This document shows, piece after piece, positions 9,168 to 18,166 of a stretch of DNA of 64,000 bases. The DNA lies in NCBI GenBank assembly GCA_028285445.1, contig JANQPQ010000001.1:1-64000 (forward strand), in the 5' to 3' direction. The translations under genes and the position numbers were made by a program. This DNA is from Cyclobacteriaceae bacterium. Its GTDB lineage: Bacteria; Bacteroidota; Bacteroidia; Cytophagales; Cyclobacteriaceae. Under the pieces are notes generated by a model. It saw only the letters and a program-made list of their open reading frames with translations, made no database searches and was not told the origin of the DNA. The first letter of the stretch is position 1. Every line of letters starts with the position of its first letter.

Positions 9168-9665
9168 ATGATATGTGGAATATATCTTCTCTTAGGCAGT
9201 AACGTTGGCGATAAAAGGCAATATTTGGCTGATGCCCGGCAATTAATAGCTGCCAATATCGGTCAGGTGGTTAAGTTCTCTAACTACTACGAAAGCGCGG
9301 CTTGGGGCAACAATAATCAAGACAGTTTTCTCAACGTGGCCCTGGAGGTCTGCTCTGAGCTGTCGCCAATGCAATTGCTGGACGCTTGTAAATCCATCGA
9401 AAGCAAACTAGGCAGACGGCTTCGCGAGAGGTGGGGTCCCCGGGAAATTGACGTTGATATTCTCTATTACTCGAATGAGAAAATTGATTTGCCAACATTA
9501 ATCGTCCCTCATCCTGAAATCTCCGGGCGAAGATTTACCCTGGAGCCATTAGTGGAGATTGCGCCTGAGTTTTTGCATCCCATTTTGCACAAAACCAATC
9601 GCGAACTACTAAGTGATTGTAGCGATCGTCTTTCGGTACGAAGGCTAGATCAGGTGGAAATTTAA
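9168..9665 (+). CDS. folK: 2-amino-4-hydroxy-6-hydroxymethyldihydropteridine pyrophosphokinase
   Basis: 165 residues: LLLGSNVGD at the N terminus, RWGPREIDVDIL (ATP and Mg-binding residues) and PHPEISGRRFTLEPLVEI, all HPPK signatures. It makes the pyrophosphorylated pterin used by dihydropteroate synthase in folate synthesis. It is convergent with fabD: the two stop codons overlap by 4 bases within TTTAAA. Confidence 0.95.
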   Translation: MICGIYLLLGSNVGDKRQYLADARQLIAANIGQVVKFSNYYESAAWGNNNQDSFLNVALEVCSELSPMQLLDACKSIESKLGRRLRERWGPREIDVDILYYSNEKIDLPTLIVPHPEISGRRFTLEPLVEIAPEFLHPILHKTNRELLSDCSDRLSVRRLDQVEI

Positions 9666-10534
9666 ATTCCTAGCGTTTCAGCTTCCGGGCTTATTTTCCG
9701 AACCAAACCTTGTAGTACCTTTCCGGGCCCACTTTCTATGAATTTGGTAGCTTCGTCCTTGGTCATATTTTGTATGGTTTGAGTCCATCTTACCGGAGCT
9801 GTTAGTTGGGCCACGAGATTATTCTTGATTTCGTCGACCTCTGTGGATGGTTGGCCACTGACATTTTGATATATTGGACAACGAGGGCTGGAGAATTGAG
9901 TGCTCAAAATGGCTTCCTCGAGCTCCTGCCTTGCGGGTTCCATTAGTGGTGAATGAAAAGCACCTCCTACTGGTAAAGGTAATGCTCTTTTGGCACCTGC
10001 TTCTTTCATTTTTTCCATAGCGACCTCTATTCCCTGATGTGAACCAGAAATTACTAACTGGCCAGGACAGTTGTAATTTGCAGCTACAACCACATCATCA
10101 ATTCCCTGACAAATCTCTTCTACTACCTGGTCTTCCAGTCCAAGAATTGCCGCCATCGTAGAGGGATTGGCCTCACAGGCCTTTTGCATCGCTTGCGCCC
10201 GCTTGGAAACTAATCCTAGCCCATCACTATAGCTTAAAGTACTATTAGCCACCAGGGCTGAAAACTCTCCGAGAGAATGGCCTGCAACCATGTCAGGCTT
10301 AAAGTCATCAGCGATCAAAGAGAGAATAACGGAATGAATAAAAACTGCTGGTTGGGTTACCTTAGTTTGCTTTAGCTCTTCGGCGGTACCATCGAACATA
10401 ATGTCTGATATAGCAAAGCCTAAGATTTCATTTGCCTGCTGAAATAGTTCATTAGCCTGGCTATTATTCTCACTGAGTTCTTTACCCATACCTGGGAATT
10501 GAGAACCTTGACCGGGATAGATATATGCGACCAT
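9662..10534 (-). CDS. fabD: Malonyl-CoA:ACP transacylase
   Basis: 290 residues beginning YIYPGQGSQFPGMG, with the nucleophile motif GHSLGEF (Ser near residue 92), the catalytic His in GAFHSP, and the C-terminal ESGPGKVL. It loads malonyl groups onto acyl carrier protein for fatty-acid synthesis. It is not next to other fab genes here, which is common in Bacteroidota. Confidence 0.96.
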   Translation of the reverse strand: MVAYIYPGQGSQFPGMGKELSENNSQANELFQQANEILGFAISDIMFDGTAEELKQTKVTQPAVFIHSVILSLIADDFKPDMVAGHSLGEFSALVANSTLSYSDGLGLVSKRAQAMQKACEANPSTMAAILGLEDQVVEEICQGIDDVVVAANYNCPGQLVISGSHQGIEVAMEKMKEAGAKRALPLPVGGAFHSPLMEPARQELEEAILSTQFSSPRCPIYQNVSGQPSTEVDEIKNNLVAQLTAPVRWTQTIQNMTKDEATKFIESGPGKVLQGLVRKISPEAETLGI

Positions 10535-10635
10535 GATGCTGGATTTTTTTTGGCCGCAAGTTACATCGCGCTAACAGATATTAAAAATTCTCAATTTCTC
10601 AACCTCAGAGTTCGCAATTGGTTCTTTGCAATTGG

Positions 10636-13413
10636 TTATCTAAGTACCTGAACCCAGCCTGTTAGTTGCTGAGTGGCATGGTTCGTATCAAGAAGATTGA
10701 AAGTGACGTTGGCAACATAATAGTAGACCCCAGCTGCCACTTGATACCCATTGCTATCTTTACCATCCCAATTGATCAGAACACTGTTTTCAGCCCCAGA
10801 AATAGAAACAAATTCCCTTCTACCCCAGCGATTATATACGGAAAAATGCACGGCCTCCACAAAACGAGGACAAAGGCCTAAATCTGAAGTTTCAGCGTAA
10901 GCAGTAAAATTGTCATTAACCCCATCTCCATTGGGGGTAAAAACATTTGGAAGTACAAAGTTAGGACAGTTGTCATTGCAGACCATTTCACTAAACTCCG
11001 ACTCGTTATTCGACCTATCAACTGCAGTTACTTTGTAGCAGCCAGCGAAAGAAGTTAAACCCTGGTGTACAAAAGTGGTATCCCGTCGTTGCTCTTCCCT
11101 GGGAATTAGTTCGAAAGATCCCTCCTCCCCACTCCTGGAAAAGTAGACGTTGTAATAACGAATACCTTGCTGACAGGCCAAGTCTTCAGGGCTTCTCCAG
11201 CTGATAATATTTGAATAGACATCTACATCGCACCTTGCCTCCTGTAGAAACCTGTTGCAATCTGTTTCATCAATAGATAAAATTGGGGCACAGGGTGGTA
11301 TAGAGTCATTAGGTTGAGCGCAAACAATCTGAGAATTGTTTAATTGTGGCTCGGCAATGGAGGGGTTTCCATAAGAACCCACGGTAGTGACGAAATAGCA
11401 GTACTCAACTGCTTCGTCTAATGGGGTTCCGTTGGCCTGACCTGAATCCAGGTAGGTAAATCCGCCTAAAGTGACATCAACGCTATCTAGCAGTATCAAC
11501 TGATCCGGATCATCAGGAACCACATTGTCCCTATAGATATAATGAAATGGAAATTCCTGAACCACATTTGACCACGGCACCGCGCCCTCCCAATTAAGTT
11601 CTATCCTGGTAGTTAACGGTTTTGGTTCAACCCAAATTGATGAAGCAACAGCAGATGTATCAATCGCATTTATCCCACCGGCATTAAATAACACTACCTT
11701 GTAGTTAAACGCATAGTCAACAGTGTTCAACCCCGAATCTGTAAATGCCGTGTCAGCAGTATTCGCAACCAGGGTGAGGTCATCATCACCCCGGAGCCCA
11801 CGCGCTCTCCATAGCTGATATGTATATGGCGGTGGAATTTGTTTGCTGTTAATTTCGAATGGGGATCTCCAGCTCACCGTTATTTCACCATTGTCGAAGT
11901 CTGTTTTGTCTACAGTTACATGTGTAGTTACTGGAGCGTCAACCACTATCGGACCTGGGCATATTTCGTTTGACACTATACTCTCACCACCTGCTGGTTG
12001 CGGGTAGGTTGCGACTAATCGATAACAGTAACTGGCTCCTTCGTCCAAGTCGTGGTCTATGAATGAGGTTGATGTTGCCGGCAAAGTTGCCAACAAGGAA
12101 TATCCAGTCCCAGGAGGCATTCCGGTTGCGCATTCATCAGGTTCAAGTGCAAAACTATCCACCCGGCGCCACACCTGGATTTTTTCAGCATTTGAACAGG
12201 AATAAGGATTCCATTCTAGCTCCGTTCGAAGTGTTTCAGACAAGACTAGGGTAGCTGAGGAAAGCTCAGGGGCCGGGCCCAAAACAGTTATAAACCACGA
12301 ACCAAAATCCACAAGTGACGGTCCCTTTGGAGGGTTGTCGCTGGCTTTGAATTCAACCTGGTAAGGCTGTACTCTTACATGAGAGCAAGCGGTTTGCCAC
12401 TCGAAAGCCAGGCGGCCAGGGGAAGGTTGAAATCCTTCCTGCGGATTGGGGTTAATTGTAGCGGCTGGATCAACCTCGAATGGGCCCCCGAATGCTTCCA
12501 TCAGAATCGAATCGCCATCAGCATCATAACCCTGCACGTCGCCTTTTACTATTTCCCCAGCTACTACACATACATCCTCAGGTATTAAAAGTTCAGGACG
12601 CTCATTGTTACAATCCTCCACAATAATTTGCATATCTCTAATCACCCATCCCAACGGTACACGCTCACCATTAATCTCTCTCCATTCGGTAATCATAAAT
12701 GCAAGATTGTATTCACCAGGCAACGCCGGCGCATCCCAGGTTAGAAGCCCATTATTCAAATTCAGGTCTAAGGTGGCTTCACCAGAGCCGTCCTCTGTTG
12801 TACCACGTGGTTGCACCTCATTGGGAAAAACATAGTCTGATACATCCAGTTCAACATCTCTCTTTGGAGTTATAAATTCATAGGATATACTATCCCCATC
12901 TGGATCAAAAGCCCCTGGGTTGTGAAAGAATATTGAGCCCACACAACCTCGATCAATTGGTGGTATCAAAAGTTTGGGTGTGTCATTACAGCCAATAATT
13001 GGATCTATTACTATCTGAGTTGCAAGATGGAATTCAGTAAGCCCTGAATTGCTCATGTTAAGTACGTTCTGGTTCCTGTTGCTCTCAGTATAACTGATCG
13101 TAAACCGGCCATTAGCGGGGAATACATGGATTATACTGTATTGATTGAAGCCCACATCATTGCCAAGATTTAGCGGGCTTTCAATTATTGGCACCTCAAC
13201 TGGATCACTGCCATCTCCGAAATTAAGTAAACCACCCCCGAATCTCGCGGAAACTCCGAGGCCAATGTCAGTATAAACCGTTAGTGTGATCTCATACTCC
13301 AGCGTGGGACAAAGCCTTCGAATGGTAATCTCTCCGGCTCGCAAGTGGGTAGCGGATGAATTGCTAAAAATCAGTAGGGCTAGAATTAGAAAGAGAAAAT
13401 ACCGGAAGCGCAT
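10636..13413 (-). CDS. Large secreted protein with type-B T9SS sorting domain (paralogue 1)
   Basis: About 925 residues from the ATG at 13413; this start gives a clean signal peptide (MRFRYFLFLILALLIFSNSS), whereas an upstream TTG at 13434 would add seven residues before it. The mature part begins THLRAGEITIRRLCP and has Ig/cadherin-like and fibronectin III-like segments (CYRL, YCYFVT, CYKVTAVDRSNNES) with many conserved Cys. The C-terminal about 90 residues (FVLPNVFTPNGDGVND ... NRWGR ... WDGKDSNG ... GVYYYV) are the gliding-motility-associated CHU_C domain used for T9SS export and surface attachment. Function is probably adhesive or structural; this is inference. It is closely similar along its whole length to the protein at 13917-16748. 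Confidence 0.88.
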   Translation of the reverse strand: MRFRYFLFLILALLIFSNSSATHLRAGEITIRRLCPTLEYEITLTVYTDIGLGVSARFGGGLLNFGDGSDPVEVPIIESPLNLGNDVGFNQYSIIHVFPANGRFTISYTESNRNQNVLNMSNSGLTEFHLATQIVIDPIIGCNDTPKLLIPPIDRGCVGSIFFHNPGAFDPDGDSISYEFITPKRDVELDVSDYVFPNEVQPRGTTEDGSGEATLDLNLNNGLLTWDAPALPGEYNLAFMITEWREINGERVPLGWVIRDMQIIVEDCNNERPELLIPEDVCVVAGEIVKGDVQGYDADGDSILMEAFGGPFEVDPAATINPNPQEGFQPSPGRLAFEWQTACSHVRVQPYQVEFKASDNPPKGPSLVDFGSWFITVLGPAPELSSATLVLSETLRTELEWNPYSCSNAEKIQVWRRVDSFALEPDECATGMPPGTGYSLLATLPATSTSFIDHDLDEGASYCYRLVATYPQPAGGESIVSNEICPGPIVVDAPVTTHVTVDKTDFDNGEITVSWRSPFEINSKQIPPPYTYQLWRARGLRGDDDLTLVANTADTAFTDSGLNTVDYAFNYKVVLFNAGGINAIDTSAVASSIWVEPKPLTTRIELNWEGAVPWSNVVQEFPFHYIYRDNVVPDDPDQLILLDSVDVTLGGFTYLDSGQANGTPLDEAVEYCYFVTTVGSYGNPSIAEPQLNNSQIVCAQPNDSIPPCAPILSIDETDCNRFLQEARCDVDVYSNIISWRSPEDLACQQGIRYYNVYFSRSGEEGSFELIPREEQRRDTTFVHQGLTSFAGCYKVTAVDRSNNESEFSEMVCNDNCPNFVLPNVFTPNGDGVNDNFTAYAETSDLGLCPRFVEAVHFSVYNRWGRREFVSISGAENSVLINWDGKDSNGYQVAAGVYYYVANVTFNLLDTNHATQQLTGWVQVLR

Positions 13414-13509
13414 AATTTGGACATATCTTGGCAAGAGTCAATTACATGGGGTTGTCCAAATCTGAATAGTTGGAAAGAAGAAGATCAAATACCGTGCTAG
13501 GTAGTTCTC

Positions 13510-13938
13510 TTAGCTATGTTCTATAAATCTGGCACGAAGATCTTCTGTAGGAATTCGGCATTGATCCATTTTGCCGAACCACTTGTATCTATTGCGTGCA
13601 ATCCAATCATAAATAGGGTCTCTTAGGAATCTTGGAATGACTACAAGGGCGTAAGCTAAATTCCATGGAAAAGATAACCTCCGCGCAATACGGAGAGCAG
13701 CGGAGCTTTTGATATAGACCTTATCGTCATCAACTAAAATCAAAGAATCAACAACACTAAGATCTTGTTCCTGCCCATCAATAATCTCCTTGGCCTTATC
13801 AGATTGCAAAGATGCGAAAACGAAATTCTGCCTGCTGTCGTGATCTATTACGAAATTGATTGAGCTGTTGCAGAAGTTGCAAACGCCGTCAAATAAAATG
13901 ATTGACTTTTCTGTAACTATCTCAGCACTTGTATCCAT
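13510..13938 (-). CDS. DCC-family thiol-disulfide oxidoreductase
   Basis: 142 residues with the family signature FDGVCNFCN (CxxC) near the N terminus and the C-terminal RNRYKWFGK motif, matching DUF393/YuxK proteins. The family is predicted to be redox-active but is biochemically poorly known. The only good start (ATG at 13938) lies inside the end of the upstream surface-protein gene, overlapping it by 22 nt, so the two are probably cotranscribed. It lies between two Cys-containing paralogous surface proteins. Confidence 0.85.
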   Translation of the reverse strand: MDTSAEIVTEKSIILFDGVCNFCNSSINFVIDHDSRQNFVFASLQSDKAKEIIDGQEQDLSVVDSLILVDDDKVYIKSSAALRIARRLSFPWNLAYALVVIPRFLRDPIYDWIARNRYKWFGKMDQCRIPTEDLRARFIEHS

Positions 13939-16748
13939 CCCGAGAATCGTCTATTTGCATTGTTAATATCAAGAAGGTCAAAGGTGACATCTGCAACATA
14001 GTAGTAAACTCCTGTGGCTACAGGCTGTCCGTTGTTATCCTTGCCATCCCAATTGATGAATATGCTATTTTCTCCACCAGACTGAAAATCGAAAACCTCG
14101 CGTCCCCATCTGTTGAAAACCGTAAATTCAACCGCCTGAACGAATCTTGGGCACAAGCTTACGTCAAATTCACTACCCGAATTAGGATCGTTTTCATTAA
14201 CTACAGTCATATCGCTGAAAGCAGTGAATAGATCATTGAAACCATCGCCATTTGGTGTAAATACATTTGGCAGAACAAAATTCGGACAGTTGTCGTTGCA
14301 GATCATCTCGCTGAACTCTGACTCATTGCCAGAACGATCAACCGCCGTAACCATGTAACAACCTGCAAAGGACGGTAAACCCTCATGAACAAAAGTAGTA
14401 TCTCTTAGCGGCATGGCTTGTTCAATTAGATCAAACGTTCCTTCCTCACCAGTTCGCGAATAGTAAACGTTGTAAGAGCGAATATCTTCCTGACATACAG
14501 GGTCTTCCAATCTTCCCCAAGTAAGTGTATTTGAGAAATTATTGAAGTTGCAGTCTTGCTCAAGCACAAAGCTCTCGCAATCTGTGACCTCTAATGATAG
14601 AATTGGAGCACAAGGAGGAATGGTATCGTTTGGCTGGGCACATATGATTTGAGAATTATTTATCTGGGGCTCAGCTATTAAAGGATTCCCATACGAACCA
14701 AATGTAGTTACGAAGTAACAATACTCTGTGGTTTCTACTAAGTCAACACCATTGGCTTGGCCGGAATCCAGGTAGGTAAAACCATCCCTCGTCACATCGA
14801 CACTATCAATCAGCACTAGTTGATCCGGATTACCAGGGTCGATATTGTCTCGATAGATATAGTGGTATGGGAAGTTTTGAATTGTATTTGACCATGGTAC
14901 AGTGGCTTCCCAATTAAGTTCAATTTCTCTAAACAATGGTCTGGGTTCTGCCCAAACAGATGAAGCCGCGGCTGATGTATCAATGGCGTTTGTTCCGCCG
15001 CCGTTAAATACTACTACCCGGTAGTTATAAGGATTGTCCTCGGTATTCAGACCGGTATCGGTAAAAGTGGTATCTGAGGTACTAGTCACCAATGTTAACC
15101 CCGCATCTCCCTCGAATCCATTGGCTCTCCAAAGTTGATAGCTGTAAGGTGGTGGAAACTGGGTTTGGTTAATTTCAAACGGAGATCTCCAGCTAACGGT
15201 AATTTCGCCATCGTTGAAGCTGGTGTTATCAACCGTTACATGGGTGATGACCGGGGCATCAGCCTCGATCGGGTCAGTACAGATCTCATTTGATACGATA
15301 CTTTCGCCTGCTGCCGGGTTAGGGAAAGTAGCAACCAACCGATAGCAATATTTTGCTCCTTCGGCAAGGTTAGTATCTACAAATGAAGTTGCGGTGGCAG
15401 GCAGCGAGGCCAGTAAAGAATAACCAGCATTAGGGGGCATGCCCGTTTCGCATTCGTCTGGCATAATATCAAAACTCTCCACCCTGCGCCAAACCTGGAT
15501 AAACTCAGCATTAGTACAAGTATATGAGTCCCACGCCAGTTCAGTTTGCCGACCTTGAGATAACACAAGGTTTGCGGCAGTGAGGTTTGGGGCTGGCCCC
15601 AGAACTGTTATAAACCACGAACCAAATTCTACCAACGAAGGACCCTCCGGTGGATTATCTGTTATCTTAAATTCTACCTGATAGGGCTGCGCTCTGACGT
15701 GTCCACAGTCGGTCTCCCACTCGAATAACAGGCTGCCCGGTGAAGGCTGAAAACCGTCTTGCGGATCCGGCATAATGGTGGCTACCGGCTCGATTTCAAA
15801 TGGGCCACCAAATGCCTCCATAAGAATCGGGTGTCCATCAGGATCCATACCGTTGACTGTTCCCTGCACGGTATCACCTGCAACTATACAAACATCGGCA
15901 GGCACCATCAGTTCAGGTCGCTCATTATCACAATCCTCTATGATTATTTGCATATCCCTGGTGACTGAGCCCAGCTGAAAAGTAATTCCATTGATCTTTC
16001 TCCACTCAGTTACAATAAATGCGATATTATACTCACCTGGTAATGCCGGTGCATCCCAGATAATGTCTCCATTATCGGTTCTGAGATTTAAAGTTGCAGG
16101 CCCAGTACCATCTTCATTGGTGCCTACTGGTGGTACCTCCTGAGGAAAAACGTAATCAAAAACATCAAGGCCGGCTTCTCTTTTGGGTATTACGAACTCA
16201 TACGAAATGCTATCACCGTCGGGATCAAATGCGCCCGGGTTGTGGAAAAAGGTTGAACCAACACAGCCTCTATCAATTGGCGGTACAAGTAATACAGGTG
16301 TATCATTACAGCCAATGGAAACTTCAATAAAAATCTTGGTTTCCAAATGAAACATGGTATTAATGGAATTGGACATGTTGAGAATGCCCTCATTTCGGTT
16401 TGGCTCTGTATAACTAATTGTGAATTGGCCATTGGCCGGATAGGTATGCCTGATAACAAATTGGTTAAAACCCACATCATTGCCAAGATCAACCGGGTTT
16501 TCAATTATCGGCACCTCCACCGGGTCACTGCCATCGCCAAAGTCCAGTAGGCCCCCACCAAATCTCGCTGTGATGTTAGGGCCAATATCAGTATAAACAG
16601 TAATCGTAATCTCGAATTCCCGGGTAGGGCAAAGTCTCCGAGCAGTAATTTCCCCGGCTCTTAAGTGGGTCGCCATTAAATCCACGGCTCCAACACCTGC
16701 CAAAATCAAAGCGATCAGTACGCTTCTAAACACCGTTGCTAATTTCAA
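13917..16748 (-). CDS. Large secreted protein with type-B T9SS sorting domain (paralogue 2)
   Basis: 943 residues as given. The start is uncertain: no ATG precedes the signal peptide, so TTG at 16748 or GTG at 16733 must be used; both keep a hydrophobic signal (SVLIALILAGVGAVDLMA) before THLRAGEIT. The domain order is the same as paralogue 1: N-terminal Ig/cadherin-like segments with conserved Cys pairs (GCNDTP, DRGCVGS), fibronectin III-like repeats, and a CHU_C sorting domain (FVLPNVFTPNGDGFND ... NRWGREVF ... WDGKDNNG). The sorting domain has an extra segment of about a dozen residues (ENDPNSGSEF) after FTAFSD compared with paralogue 1. Exported by T9SS to the cell surface. Confidence 0.86.
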   Translation of the reverse strand: MKLATVFRSVLIALILAGVGAVDLMATHLRAGEITARRLCPTREFEITITVYTDIGPNITARFGGGLLDFGDGSDPVEVPIIENPVDLGNDVGFNQFVIRHTYPANGQFTISYTEPNRNEGILNMSNSINTMFHLETKIFIEVSIGCNDTPVLLVPPIDRGCVGSTFFHNPGAFDPDGDSISYEFVIPKREAGLDVFDYVFPQEVPPVGTNEDGTGPATLNLRTDNGDIIWDAPALPGEYNIAFIVTEWRKINGITFQLGSVTRDMQIIIEDCDNERPELMVPADVCIVAGDTVQGTVNGMDPDGHPILMEAFGGPFEIEPVATIMPDPQDGFQPSPGSLLFEWETDCGHVRAQPYQVEFKITDNPPEGPSLVEFGSWFITVLGPAPNLTAANLVLSQGRQTELAWDSYTCTNAEFIQVWRRVESFDIMPDECETGMPPNAGYSLLASLPATATSFVDTNLAEGAKYCYRLVATFPNPAAGESIVSNEICTDPIEADAPVITHVTVDNTSFNDGEITVSWRSPFEINQTQFPPPYSYQLWRANGFEGDAGLTLVTSTSDTTFTDTGLNTEDNPYNYRVVVFNGGGTNAIDTSAAASSVWAEPRPLFREIELNWEATVPWSNTIQNFPYHYIYRDNIDPGNPDQLVLIDSVDVTRDGFTYLDSGQANGVDLVETTEYCYFVTTFGSYGNPLIAEPQINNSQIICAQPNDTIPPCAPILSLEVTDCESFVLEQDCNFNNFSNTLTWGRLEDPVCQEDIRSYNVYYSRTGEEGTFDLIEQAMPLRDTTFVHEGLPSFAGCYMVTAVDRSGNESEFSEMICNDNCPNFVLPNVFTPNGDGFNDLFTAFSDMTVVNENDPNSGSEFDVSLCPRFVQAVEFTVFNRWGREVFDFQSGGENSIFINWDGKDNNGQPVATGVYYYVADVTFDLLDINNANRRFSGWIQVLR

Positions 16749-16940
16749 TTGCTCTAATTTAAGATTCCTAGGAGTAGACTTATTACCATATATTCCTGCT
16801 TGATGGGAACCGTATATTTACAAATATCGTGCTATTATGCAGCATTGGTTAATATTTGAGTAATTTATTCTTTTTGGCTGACACCAAGCTTAACATGAAT
16901 GGAATACTTTTTAATTCCGCCAGACTCAAAAAATAACAAA

Positions 16941-16948
16941 TATATTTG
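16941..16948 (+). promoter_or_regulatory. -7 promoter element (TATATTTG) of the small membrane-protein gene
   Basis: Exact TAnnTTTG, 19 bases before the ATG at 16967. It overlaps a TTG at 16946 that would otherwise extend the reading frame, so it argues for the ATG as the real start. Confidence 0.55.
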
Positions 16949-16966
16949 CGCCCAGTTTTAACCTCC

Positions 16967-17413
16967 ATGAGTCACCTATTAGCGTTTTGTTATATATACC
17001 GCAATCGAGACGAAAGGAACAAATGCCTGCTGTCGTCAGATAGTTTTGCAATTATTAAGAATAACGAAAAGAAGGAGTGGCTTCTAACCCACGTACACGC
17101 TATACGCTTGATCCATCGAAAGCTACTGTTTTTCCTGGTTGGGGGTGGAATCATAACCTCACTTAGCTTCTTTGCATTATCCACGGGTCGCTATAACCCA
17201 TGGCTCACTTTGTCACTGCTTTTTATCGGTATCTATATGGTTTATTATGGTTGGCTAGGCGCCCATGCAATACAAGTATCCACCTCCAGGGGTAGCGAGG
17301 TTATTCAGGTCCGAAGTATTAGCAACAACTTGAGAGAATTCATATCTTTTGTTAACAAGTATTTGCTGGTGGGTGAAGAAGCCATTGAGGAGTATCGACA
17401 GGACGACGCATAA
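16967..17413 (+). CDS. Small membrane protein of unknown function
   Basis: 148 residues from the ATG at 16967. Two adjacent hydrophobic segments (LLFFLVGGGIITSLSFFAL and LTLSLLFIGIYMVYYGWLG) form a membrane hairpin between a charged N-terminal half and a charged C-terminal tail ending EEYRQDDA. I do not recognise the family. It lies upstream of a lipoprotein gene on the same strand, with a 110-base gap. Confidence 0.6.
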   Translation: MSHLLAFCYIYRNRDERNKCLLSSDSFAIIKNNEKKEWLLTHVHAIRLIHRKLLFFLVGGGIITSLSFFALSTGRYNPWLTLSLLFIGIYMVYYGWLGAHAIQVSTSRGSEVIQVRSISNNLREFISFVNKYLLVGEEAIEEYRQDDA

Positions 17414-17523
17414 TTTAACTACTACAAATAGACTACTTCCTCATTTCAGGGCCTTATGGATGTCTTTGGTCTTAATTTACTCACTATCATTGTTCAGTTA
17501 TAATCAAACTCTATCCAACTATT

Positions 17524-18021
17524 ATGAAAATAAGAAATTACCTATTCCTTTTGGTTATGATGGCAATATTGGCTGGTTGCCCTTATAAATCACCTGTGCC
17601 AATTACCACCCCGTCGTTTAGTGACGAAGGTATAGTGGGGAAGTGGAACGAAGTATCCGAGTATGGCGAATCTGAAAACCCCAACTTCATGGAGGTAATA
17701 ACTTTGGAAGGTTTTAAGTACGAGGTAAATGAAAATACCTACAACACCACGGATGAAAAGTATGATGTAAAAACATTCACTGCTCACCTTACCGAGATTG
17801 ATGATGTCAGATTCCTCAATATGGAACCCAGCGATGACGAAGGCTCATACTTTCTGTTCAAAATTGAAATGAATGGAGCCGGGTCATTTACATTATTCGA
17901 GGTTACCGACAATATAGATGAGGAATTTACTACCTCAGAGGAATTGTATGCGTTTGTTAAAGAGCACATGCACCTGAGTTTCTTCTACAATCAGGATGAA
18001 AAGAAATACAACAAGGAGTAG
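17524..18021 (+). CDS. Lipoprotein of unknown function (lipocalin-like size)
   Basis: 165 residues. The signal peptide ends in the lipobox ILAGC, with Cys19 as the lipidation site. The mature part starts with a GIVGKWNEVSEYG strand that resembles the opening GxW of lipocalin-like domains, followed by alternating strands; this resemblance is weak. It probably sits in the outer membrane. It is followed by a strong terminator. Confidence 0.72.
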   Translation: MKIRNYLFLLVMMAILAGCPYKSPVPITTPSFSDEGIVGKWNEVSEYGESENPNFMEVITLEGFKYEVNENTYNTTDEKYDVKTFTAHLTEIDDVRFLNMEPSDDEGSYFLFKIEMNGAGSFTLFEVTDNIDEEFTTSEELYAFVKEHMHLSFFYNQDEKKYNKE

Positions 18022-18049
18022 CATTATTCGAGTCGTCACTATTAGAGAC

Positions 18050-18088
18050 TTAAGCCCGGGCATTTTCGAATGACCCGGGCTTTTAAGT
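18050..18088 (+). terminator. Rho-independent terminator after the lipoprotein gene
   Basis: Perfect 9-bp stem AAGCCCGGG / CCCGGGCTT (18052-18060 with 18074-18082), a 13-base loop, and a short T-run after it. Confidence 0.8.
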
Positions 18089-18141
18089 TGTCGAAAACCC
18101 CCGTCTGTCGTATTCCACAATTACCATCTGCCATTTTCAGT

Positions 18142-18149
18142 TATATTTG
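18142..18149 (+). promoter_or_regulatory. -7 promoter element (TATATTTG) of the acyltransferase-gpsA unit
   Basis: Exact TAnnTTTG, 17 bases before the ATG at 18167, giving a very short leader. Confidence 0.55.
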
Positions 18150-18166
18150 GTATACCAGTTTTAGGT

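Noticed and set aside
9662-9665. Overlapping stop codons of folK and fabD
   Set aside because: Convergent stops within TTTAAA are common in compact genomes and need no special explanation.
10614-10637. Direct repeat GCAATTGGTT twice, with a similar stretch near 7311
   Set aside because: Ten-base repeats of this composition can occur by chance, and no inverted partner or element border was seen.
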